From an uncultured bacterium (lineage in GTDB: Bacteria > Bacillota > Clostridia > Oscillospirales > Butyricicoccaceae), in assembly GCA_905215125.1 (NCBI GenBank), contig CAJMOV010000124.1, positions 1 to 6,104 of the forward strand: a DNA stretch of 6,104 nt, in the 5' to 3' direction. Shown here piece by piece: positions 1 through 5,768 of the stretch (the first letter of the stretch is position 1; every line of letters starts with the position of its first letter). The notes under the pieces are model-generated. The model made no database searches and had not been told where the DNA came from. It saw only the letters and a program-made list of their open reading frames with translations. The position numbers were made by a program, and so were the translations under genes.

Positions 1-2879
1 CTCCGGAAAATGATCCTGAGAACGCCAACTACAACCCTGTTACCATCAAGTTTGCCGGATACAACGGCGGCCGCGCCAAGGCGATTGCTAACGTCGGCCC
101 CAAGAGCGCCCCTGCGCAGGTGCTCCCTGTTGTCACCAACCTGTATGCTACCGAAGTGATCGGCGACGATACTTCCCCCATCAAGGACAACGACGGCAAG
201 TACCTGGTTAAAAACGCCGACGCTCTGGCCCTGAAGTCCAACGCCGCTGTCCGTCTGGTTGACGCCAACAACGACGGCAACCTGGATATCGCCTTTGTCA
301 CCACCCCGATCTATGGCACCGTTAAGTCCTTCAACGAGAGCCGCAACGACTTCTCCACCGGCGCCAAGTTCTCCAACCTGACCTTCAACACCAGTCGCAA
401 GGCCGAGAACTTTGAAGACTACACCTTTGCCGACGACATTAAAAAAGATGACGTCATTGCCATCGATATCGATGTTCTGACCGGCGAGGCCCTCTTCACT
501 GTCTCCAAGGTTGAAGCTGTCACCGGCGAGCTGACCAGCTACAGCACCACCGACAAGACCATCACCGTCGGCGGCACCACCTATAAGTTCTTCGGCGGCC
601 TGTTTGACAATAGCAGTGTCACCGTTCCCACCTATGGCACCAGCGATCTGGGCAAAGACCTGACCCTGTACACCGATGGTAAGTACGTCCTTTCCGCCAC
701 CGATGGCAGCGGCCAGAGCCTGGGCACCAACTTCGCTTTCGTGCAGGATGTCAACGTCAAAGGCAACAGCAGCAACGGCATGGCCGAAGCTGGCAGTGTC
801 CTGCGCGTCCAGCTGGTCCTGCCCGACGGCACCACCAAGATCTGCGATTACAGCAAGGACACCACCCTGGACAATAACACCTACTACCTGGAAAGCGACC
901 TGGTTAGCGGCACCGGCGCCGGCAGAACGGCCACCGCTACCCTGAACGCCATGAAAGAAAACATCGTTCAGTACAACATGACCGACGACACCGTTACCTT
1001 CTACAAGAAGGCCCCCGCTGTCAATGCCGACCTCAGCGTTAACTACTATGTTAACGACCGCAGCACATACAAATACAACTCTGACCGCAGCCTGTTCACT
1101 GTGGAAGGTACCGCCAAGGCTGTCAGCGTTGACGAAAGCTCCGTCTTTTTCGTCGTTACCAGAGACGATGCCGGCAAGATCAGCAAGGTCTCCGTTGTCA
1201 AGGGCGACGAGCTGAAGGGCACCCCCGAAATCACGACCAAGAACAACACCGGCACGCACGTCATGCAGATGGTTTCTGCTGCCAGGAACGGCCTGCAGAC
1301 CATTGCTTACGGCGTGATCACTGGCGGCAGCGTCAGCGAGACCGGCGTTTATGCCTACACCACCAGTTCTTCTCGCAACGACTTTGTTGACGGCAAGGCT
1401 GTCAAGCGCGTCAGCGCTGTCCTGAGCAACAGCGGCAGCGACGAAGCGCAGGACATCGTCATCACCAACACCGACGAAATCCTGAAGGACAAGGTCTACA
1501 AGGTTACCGCTAATGTCGACGGCACCTACAAGCTTGAGCAGGCTAAAGCTGCCATGAACGTCAAGTCCGTCCTCGGCACCAACGGCAAGAGCGTCTCCAC
1601 CAGCGACGGCGGCATCTACACCCTGACCGACGAGACCGTCGTCTTCGAGGTCGACATGGCCAACGGCGGCGTCATCCTGAGCAGCATCGACAACGCTAAG
1701 GCTGAAAAGACCAACATCCTGTTCGAAGCCAGCAAGGATGGCACCCTGACTGTCGTCTATGTGGACAACAGCGACGCCGATGTCAGTCCGCTGGTCAACT
1801 ACATCGACCCGATGATTGGCACCGTTACCGTCACCAATAACAAGACCGGCTTTGAGCAGGGCGCGGCCATCCCCACTGTGGTTGCCAATGCCAAAATGTT
1901 CGACCTCACCGATGGCGTTGAGATCACAAAGATTGAATGGTCCGATGATAATGGTTCGGCTTGGACTGCCAACACTACCTTTGATTCGGCCAAGTCTTAC
2001 AAGGCCAAGCTGACCCTCGCTCCGGAAGCTGGCTACAAGTTCCCCGCCGAGTTCGTTAACCTGATCGGCGCTACGGATGCCAAAGCCTCCCCCACCGCCG
2101 GCAAGGCCCAGGTTTCTTCCGGGAGCATCGAAGTCATCGTCGATATGGGCAAGCCCAGCGAAACCATCATCAGCGCCGGTGATATCGTGGTTACCGATTC
2201 TGCCGCTCTCACCGTTAACACCAGCACGCTGAATGATGTTGTCAAAGGTCTCACCGCTTCGGATAAGTTCACCGGCGAAGACGCTGGTAGTGCCACTATG
2301 GTTGATGGCAAAGATTCTGCGAACACATCAACAGTTTATACAGGCGGCCACACCTATGTCATCACCTATGAGCTGAAGGCTGCTGCCGGCTACGATTTCG
2401 ACGAGACTCCTGGTGCGTACGCTAGCGTGGAAACCGCAGCTGAGGGCGCGACTAACCTGAAAGCGGCTGGCGCTGACGTCAAAGTCGAAGTTACCGACAA
2501 GGACAACGCTAAAGTCGTCATCACCCTGAAGCCGGAGAAGGTGGAAGTTACTGCTGTTACACTGACGCTGTCTGCCCCCAGTAACGGTAGTCCGCTGCCG
2601 ACAGCGTCCCATTCGGTGACTGGTGTTGAGAGCAGTGTGACAACCTCTTGGGAAAGCAAAACTTCACAGGCTGGTGAATATGCTCCTACCTCCTCTAATG
2701 CCGCCAATAATACTATGTACAGGGTAACGCTCGTCTTTACCGCTGCTGATGGTTATGTCTTTGCTGAGTCCATCGCTGCACCTACCATTAGTGGTTATAC
2801 AAATGTCACTAAGGCGGTTGGCGAAGATGGCAACACTCTGACAGTTACTGCAGAATATACTCTGGGCAGCGTGTCCTAA
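1..2879 (+). CDS. Large secreted surface / S-layer-like protein, 3' part (5' end outside window)
   Basis: The frame is open from the first full codon at position 3 to a TAA at 2877-2879, giving 958 visible residues. No start codon or signal peptide is seen, and the GTG at 120 is only an internal Val, so the real start lies left of the window. The protein is rich in Asp, Asn, Thr, Ser, Gly and Val, and almost free of Cys (one, in TTKICDYS, about 836-859), as expected for an extracellular beta-rich protein. An EF-hand or dockerin-like loop, DANNDGNLD (261-287), could bind calcium. The middle consists of beta-strand-like segments such as KTITVGGTTYKF, typical of long SLH-anchored proteins of Oscillospiraceae. 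The last ~360 residues are three Ig-like modules. The C-terminus (EYTLGSVS) has no LPXTG motif or membrane anchor, so attachment must be N-terminal, probably by SLH domains; this is inferred, not seen. Codons up to about 2550 are strongly biased to CTG and C-ending forms, suggesting high expression. It could instead be an adhesin or other large surface protein. Confidence 0.8.
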   Translation, partial: PENDPENANYNPVTIKFAGYNGGRAKAIANVGPKSAPAQVLPVVTNLYATEVIGDDTSPIKDNDGKYLVKNADALALKSNAAVRLVDANNDGNLDIAFVTTPIYGTVKSFNESRNDFSTGAKFSNLTFNTSRKAENFEDYTFADDIKKDDVIAIDIDVLTGEALFTVSKVEAVTGELTSYSTTDKTITVGGTTYKFFGGLFDNSSVTVPTYGTSDLGKDLTLYTDGKYVLSATDGSGQSLGTNFAFVQDVNVKGNSSNGMAEAGSVLRVQLVLPDGTTKICDYSKDTTLDNNTYYLESDLVSGTGAGRTATATLNAMKENIVQYNMTDDTVTFYKKAPAVNADLSVNYYVNDRSTYKYNSDRSLFTVEGTAKAVSVDESSVFFVVTRDDAGKISKVSVVKGDELKGTPEITTKNNTGTHVMQMVSAARNGLQTIAYGVITGGSVSETGVYAYTTSSSRNDFVDGKAVKRVSAVLSNSGSDEAQDIVITNTDEILKDKVYKVTANVDGTYKLEQAKAAMNVKSVLGTNGKSVSTSDGGIYTLTDETVVFEVDMANGGVILSSIDNAKAEKTNILFEASKDGTLTVVYVDNSDADVSPLVNYIDPMIGTVTVTNNKTGFEQGAAIPTVVANAKMFDLTDGVEITKIEWSDDNGSAWTANTTFDSAKSYKAKLTLAPEAGYKFPAEFVNLIGATDAKASPTAGKAQVSSGSIEVIVDMGKPSETIISAGDIVVTDSAALTVNTSTLNDVVKGLTASDKFTGEDAGSATMVDGKDSANTSTVYTGGHTYVITYELKAAAGYDFDETPGAYASVETAAEGATNLKAAGADVKVEVTDKDNAKVVITLKPEKVEVTAVTLTLSAPSNGSPLPTASHSVTGVESSVTTSWESKTSQAGEYAPTSSNAANNTMYRVTLVFTAADGYVFAESIAAPTISGYTNVTKAVGEDGNTLTVTAEYTLGSVS
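1806..2876 (+). repeat. Three tandem ~120-residue Ig-like modules at the C-terminus of the surface protein
   Basis: Three segments share the pattern Y-x(2)-(K/T)-(L/Y)-x-(L/F)-x-A-x(2)-G-Y-x-F near their middle or end: SYKAKLTLAPEAGYKF (1995-2042), TYVITYELKAAAGYDF (2352-2399) and MYRVTLVFTAADGYVF (2715-2762). The motif starts lie 357 and 363 nt apart, giving a period of about 120 codons. Each module opens with a strand-like segment (TVTVTN, DIVVTD, AVTLTL) and closes with another (IEVIVDM, AKVVITLKP, NTLTVTAEYTL), as in bacterial Ig-like or fibronectin-like folds. The modules differ strongly at DNA level, so they are old duplications or separately acquired copies rather than recent slippage. 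Module borders are approximate (about 1806-2160, 2161-2535, 2536-2876). The role is presumably as stalk or spacer at the cell surface. Confidence 0.7.
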
Positions 2880-2911
2880 TTATTCGCACAAAATAAACTG
2901 CTAAATGTTTT

Positions 2912-2940
2912 CCCGCCCGGCTTTTGCCGGGCGGGTTTTT
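2912..2940 (+). terminator. Intrinsic terminator of the surface protein gene
   Basis: A perfect 10-bp GC-only stem, CCCGCCCGGC (2912-2921) and GCCGGGCGGG (2926-2935), encloses a TTTT loop and is followed directly by TTTTT. It begins 32 nt after the TAA. Read in reverse, the hairpin is not followed by a U-tract, so it acts only on + strand transcripts. Confidence 0.93.
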
Positions 2941-3049
2941 CCTTTGAAAGGTTTTCCTGAAAGGCGGTATTTTTCCGTGGGGCTCATCGGCCGTTGTCGG
3001 GCTTTCAATCTTCCGCCCGCTTGCTTATTTTACCAGTTGCGGGAGAGAG

Positions 3050-3079
3050 AAGGGATGGCCTATAATAGGGCCATCCCTT
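3050..3079 (-). terminator. Perfect hairpin after the small protein gene, possible weak terminator
   Basis: AAGGGATGGCC (3050-3060) and GGCCATCCCTT (3069-3079) form a perfect 11-bp stem around an 8-nt A/T-rich loop. It lies 35 nt past the stop codon of the - strand small gene. Read on the - strand, the stem is followed by TCTCTCTCCC, which is pyrimidine-rich but not a true U-tract, so termination may be weak or the hairpin may only protect the mRNA 3' end. A smaller 6-bp stem, TCCGGC (3079-3084) with GCCGGA (3090-3095), overlaps its edge by one base and would compete for that pair. Confidence 0.45.
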
Positions 3080-3113
3080 CCGGCGTTATGCCGGATGCCC
3101 GGCCGCCGTCCCC

Positions 3114-3359
3114 TCAGCTGTCGAGATAATCCTCCGCGGCGTCGCGCAGGTGTATGGGATCCAGCTGGTGCTCGGTAAACAGCCGCGCCGCTTGCGCGGC
3201 GTCCTCGCCGTCCGGCGAAAAATCGTGGACGATTTCGGCAAGCGCCCAGCCTTCCCCCTGCCGTTCCCATGCCTGAAGCGCGTATGTAGCATACTCGCCC
3301 AGCTCCTCGCTGCGCTGCCGTTCCTCGGCTGCACGGTATTCCCACTGCGGGACATTCAT
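3114..3359 (-). CDS. Small acidic protein resembling DUF6514 family (81 aa), function unknown
   Basis: An 81-residue soluble protein with no signal peptide or membrane segment, rich in Glu, Ala and Trp. Three segments recall the small clostridial DUF6514 family: GEYATYALQAW (residues 21-31), AEIVHDFSPD (41-50) and LDPIHLRDAAEDYL (66-79). In that family, as I remember it, these correspond to a Y-x-T-Y-G-I-like strand, a D-(I/V)-S-x-D segment and a C-terminal L-x-P-x-H-L-x-(D/E)-V-V-x-D helix. The match is from memory and no function is known. The ATG at 3359 is chosen over an in-frame TTG at 3407 because it has a purine-rich SD 8 nt upstream, and because the promoter's -10 element lies inside the longer version. 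It ends in TGA at 3114-3116. It stands alone, with its own promoter and with the bidirectional terminator between it and the upstream operon. Confidence 0.75.
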   Translation of the reverse strand: MNVPQWEYRAAEERQRSEELGEYATYALQAWERQGEGWALAEIVHDFSPDGEDAAQAARLFTEHQLDPIHLRDAAEDYLDS

Positions 3360-3367
3360 ACGGAGTA

Positions 3368-3376
3368 CCCCCCTCT
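3368..3376 (-). promoter_or_regulatory. Ribosome binding site that sets the start of the small protein
   Basis: On the - strand AGAGGGGGG lies 8 nt upstream of the ATG at 3359. The alternative TTG at 3407 has no purine-rich stretch before it. Confidence 0.65.
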
Positions 3377-3395
3377 GATTTGGTTTGTACTGCTC

Positions 3396-3424
3396 ATCAT
3401 AAAGCAAAAAGGAGGCTTTGACAA
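3396..3424 (-). promoter_or_regulatory. Sigma-A-type promoter of the small protein gene
   Basis: On the - strand the -35 box TTGTCA (3424-3419) and the -10 box TATGAT (3401-3396) are separated by exactly 17 nt. Each box is one mismatch from consensus (TTGACA, TATAAT). Transcription would start near 3389, giving a short leader of about 30 nt that contains the SD of the ATG at 3359. No operator-like palindrome is evident in the core promoter. Confidence 0.75.
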
Positions 3425-3519
3425 GCGAATATAGTGGCGATTTATCCAGTTATTTCCATTGCTACCACCCAAAGGGCTTGACCCCCGCTTCCTCTACCAC
3501 ATATTGTGTTTCTTCCCAC

Positions 3520-3560
3520 AAAAAAATTTCCCCCGGCTGTTGAAGCCGGGGGATTTTTTT
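3520..3560 (-). terminator. Bidirectional intrinsic terminator after the GGT-family gene
   Basis: TCCCCCGGCT (3529-3538) pairs perfectly with AGCCGGGGGA (3544-3553) around a 5-nt loop. The stem is flanked on the left by seven A then TTT (3520-3529), and on the right by TTTTTTT (3554-3560). Read on the - strand, the hairpin begins 32 nt beyond the TAG of the hydrolase gene and is followed by AA then seven T, so it ends the operon. It would work equally well on + strand transcripts, although no + strand gene precedes it. Confidence 0.92.
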
Positions 3561-3584
3561 AGCTGCGTGGAAAAGAATGTATAT

Positions 3585-5192
3585 TTACCATGCGGCGACC
3601 TGACCGTCACAACGGGGCTCAGTAGCGCCGGCGAGGGTGCCGAATTCGGTGTTCCAGATGATCTGCCCGCGCCCCATCGAGCTAAAATCGGATACGATTT
3701 CGATTTCGTGTCCGCGGGCGCGCAGCGCGTCGGCGATGCGGGGGCCGGCTGTGCTCTCCAACTGAATATGTTTGCCGTTCGTCCACTGGAAACGAGGGGC
3801 GTCGAGACATTCCTGCGGGTTCATGCCGTAGTCGATGGCGTTAACCAGGACCTGCAGATGCCCCTGCGGCTGCATGAAGCCGCCCATGACACCAAACGGC
3901 CCGACAGGCCTGCCGTCGCGGCACAGAAAGCCGGGAATAATGGTGTGATAGGCCTTTTTGCGGGGCGCATAACAGTTGTCCGACGCGGGATCGAGAGAGA
4001 AGCCGCAGCCGCGATCCTGCAGGGAAATACCGGTGCCCGGGACAACGATTCCAGAGCCGAAGCCCTTGTAATTGCTTTGTATATACGAGACCATGTTGCC
4101 GTCCTGATCGGCAGTGCAAAGATAGACGGTGTCGCCGCAGCGAGGGTCGCCGGGCTGGGGATCAACAGCCCTTTCGCCGATTAGAGAGCGGCGGCGGGCG
4201 GCATATTCCATACTGAGCAGCTGCTCGACCGTCGTTCGCATAGCGGCGGGGTCGGAAACATAGGCCTTTGCATCGGTAAAGGCCAGCTTAAGGGCTTCAA
4301 TCAGCAGGTGATAGGTTTCCGGGTTTTCCTTGTCCGCAGGCAAAGTCATGCCGGACAGGATGTTAAGCGCCATCAAAACGGTGATGCCATGGCCGTTGGG
4401 GGGCATTTCGTAGACGTCGTATCCACGGTAATTGGTCGTAATGGGTTCAACCCAGGCAGGGTGATAACAGGTGAAGTCTTCTTCGCAGAAATAGCCGCCC
4501 GTCTCGTCGGAAAAAGCGACGATTTTGCGCATCAGCTCGCCGCGGTAATAGCTTTCCGCACCCGTTTCAGCGATTTCGCGCAGGGTTTTGGCCATGTCGG
4601 GGCAACGCCACATCTCGCCGGCATACGGGGCGCGGCCCTGGGGCGCAAAGGCTTCAAGCCAAGGGGAAAACTGGGGACCTTCCAGCCTGGAATAGCGGTT
4701 ATAGGCTTCCTGCCACGCCTGAGCGATGGCGGGCGGGACGGGATAGCCTGTCTCAGCATAAGAGATGGCGGGGGCCAGCACGTCGGCCAGCGGCAGGCGG
4801 CCGAAACGGCGCGAAAGCTCGGCCCAGCCGCCCGGCGCGCCGGGTACCATGACGGGATCCCAGCCGTCGGATGGGATGGAATCATATCCTTTGCTGCGCA
4901 GGGCCTCCAAAGTGAGGCCTTGGGGAGAGTGGCCGCTGGCGTTCAGCCCGTACAGCTTGCCGCCGTGCCAGACGAGAGCGAAGGCGTCGCTGCCCAAGCC
5001 GTTGGAAACCGGTTCAAGCACATTGAGGGCGGAAGCCGCGGCAATGGCGGCGTCGACGGCGTTACCTCCGCTGCGCAGGATGGAAAGGCCGGCCTGCGCG
5101 GCCAGCGGGGCGGAGGTGCAAACCATGCCGCGCGCGCCATAAACGACGTTGCGGCGGGAAGGATAGGCATAATGATGGGGATTAAACTGCAT
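3585..5192 (-). CDS. Gamma-glutamyltransferase-family Ntn hydrolase, YwrD type, cytoplasmic (535 aa)
   Basis: A complete 535-residue member of the GGT family, close to the ~525-residue Bacillus YwrD. Family proteins cleave themselves before a Thr that becomes the N-terminal nucleophile of the small subunit; here that is Thr355 in GDTVYLCTADQDGN (codon 4130-4128), giving subunits of about 354 and 181 residues. Other landmarks are SGGNAVDAA (41-49), SYYRGEL (214-220), NYRGYDVYEMPPNGHG (254-269) and GVMGGFMQPQGH (434-445), whose Gly437-Gly438 match the oxyanion-hole glycines. No signal peptide is present, so it should be cytoplasmic, unlike periplasmic or secreted GGT. By hand alignment with E. 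coli GGT, donor-binding Arg114, Asn411, Asp433 and Ser462-Ser463 become Ser86, Tyr375, Gly397 and His416-Thr417, so glutathione is an unlikely substrate. Family alternatives include cephalosporin-acylase-like and oxamate amidohydrolase (HpxW)-like amidases. It is the last gene of the ChrA operon, starting 12 nt after the preceding stop. Confidence 0.9.
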   Translation of the reverse strand: MQFNPHHYAYPSRRNVVYGARGMVCTSAPLAAQAGLSILRSGGNAVDAAIAAASALNVLEPVSNGLGSDAFALVWHGGKLYGLNASGHSPQGLTLEALRSKGYDSIPSDGWDPVMVPGAPGGWAELSRRFGRLPLADVLAPAISYAETGYPVPPAIAQAWQEAYNRYSRLEGPQFSPWLEAFAPQGRAPYAGEMWRCPDMAKTLREIAETGAESYYRGELMRKIVAFSDETGGYFCEEDFTCYHPAWVEPITTNYRGYDVYEMPPNGHGITVLMALNILSGMTLPADKENPETYHLLIEALKLAFTDAKAYVSDPAAMRTTVEQLLSMEYAARRRSLIGERAVDPQPGDPRCGDTVYLCTADQDGNMVSYIQSNYKGFGSGIVVPGTGISLQDRGCGFSLDPASDNCYAPRKKAYHTIIPGFLCRDGRPVGPFGVMGGFMQPQGHLQVLVNAIDYGMNPQECLDAPRFQWTNGKHIQLESTAGPRIADALRARGHEIEIVSDFSSMGRGQIIWNTEFGTLAGATEPRCDGQVAAW

Positions 5193-5198
5193 GACGAG

Positions 5199-5206
5199 AC
5201 CTCCTT
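5199..5206 (-). promoter_or_regulatory. Strong ribosome binding site of the GGT-family gene, overlapping the upstream stop codon
   Basis: AAGGAGGT on the - strand lies 6 nt before the ATG at 5192. Its first two A bases are the last two bases of the TAA that ends the preceding ChrA gene, so ribosomes terminating on that gene would sit on this site. This indicates translational coupling. Confidence 0.85.
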
Positions 5207-5768
5207 ACATCAGTTCGCCGATGATGATGCCGATGACGGCGCCGGCCGCAATAAAGACGATGGGATGCAGCTTTTTGAACCGGCGGATAAGAAACAGCGC
5301 CGCGCCGAAAAGAACAAAGGCGGGGATGTTGACGATATTCCAAAGCCCCTGGGCCGTGAAGTCAAACATAGAGACGCTGATGATGCCCCAGCCTGCATTG
5401 GCAATCAGGCCGCAGACGGCGGGGCGCAGGCCGTAAAAGGCCGAAGTGACCAGCGGATTTTCACGGAATTTCTGAAGGGCGCGCGCGACAAAAAAGGCGA
5501 TGATGCAGGACGGAAGCACCATGGCGATGGACGCGACAAGAGAACCGGGGACGCCCCGCAGGATAAAGCCGACGTAAGTGGCCATATTGACGCCGATGGG
5601 CCCGGGGGTGGACTCGGACACGGCGACCATGTCGATAAGCTGCGCATGGGTGTACCAGCCGGTGCGCGTCGAAATATCATAAAGGAAGGGCAGGGCGGCC
5701 AGTCCCCCGCCGATGGTGAAAAGTCCTGTTTTGAAAAATTCCCAGAATAATTGCAGATAAAAGGTCAT
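5205..5768 (-). CDS. ChrA (CHR family) half-size transporter, second subunit (187 aa)
   Basis: A complete 187-residue membrane protein of the chromate ion transporter family in its short, single-domain form; long ChrA proteins carry two such domains. Signature motifs are TGLFTIGGGLAALPFL (14-29), SESTPGPIGVN (51-61) and PGSLVASIAMVLPS (74-87). Hydrophobic stretches at about 60-70, 77-95, 112-133, 143-162 and 168-184 fit several membrane segments. The ATG at 5768 is chosen because the SD AAAGGGAGGA ends 7 nt upstream. A longer in-frame version reaching 5867 would add a non-hydrophobic Cys/Pro/Arg-rich stretch overlapping the upstream gene. Its ATG overlaps the TGA of the upstream ChrA gene as ATGA, and it ends 12 nt before the hydrolase ATG. 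Short ChrA proteins generally occur as pairs that must act together. Chromate export is the known activity of some members, but the natural substrate in an anaerobe could be another oxyanion. Confidence 0.92.
   Translation of the reverse strand: MTFYLQLFWEFFKTGLFTIGGGLAALPFLYDISTRTGWYTHAQLIDMVAVSESTPGPIGVNMATYVGFILRGVPGSLVASIAMVLPSCIIAFFVARALQKFRENPLVTSAFYGLRPAVCGLIANAGWGIISVSMFDFTAQGLWNIVNIPAFVLFGAALFLIRRFKKLHPIVFIAAGAVIGIIIGELM

Noticed and set aside
120..122. GTG as start of the surface protein
   Set aside because: The same frame is open to the left edge with similar codon bias, no SD precedes it, and no signal peptide follows; it is an internal Val.
2944..2973. Possible + strand promoter TTGAAA-N18-TATTTT
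   Set aside because: Spacing is one over the optimum, the -10 box is poor, and no + strand gene follows.
2905..3129. 74-codon open frame on the + strand after the surface protein
   Set aside because: It runs through the intrinsic terminator and the 11-bp hairpin, has no SD, and its translation is compositionally odd (Arg/Pro-rich).
3360..3407. Longer version of the small protein from TTG at 3407
   Set aside because: No SD precedes the TTG, and the promoter's -10 box and expected transcription start lie within or after this extension.
3462..3500. Heptamer CTACCAC repeated at 3462-3468 and 3494-3500 (32 bp apart)
   Set aside because: About three helical turns apart upstream of the small gene's promoter, which could suggest an operator, but a 7-bp direct repeat is too short to distinguish from chance.
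3478..3507. Possible + strand promoter TTGACC-N18-TATTGT
   Set aside because: It would transcribe only a few bases into the terminator at 3520-3560 and then antisense to the hydrolase; no supporting gene.
3459..4184. 241-codon open frame on the + strand
   Set aside because: It crosses the bidirectional terminator and is antisense to the catalytic half of the hydrolase; no domain is recognisable.
4308..5750. 480-codon open frame on the + strand
   Set aside because: It lies antisense to the ChrA gene and the hydrolase, both of which have clear family motifs and SD sites. Its translation is Gly/Asp/Arg-rich with no recognisable domain, as expected for the complement of GC-biased codons.
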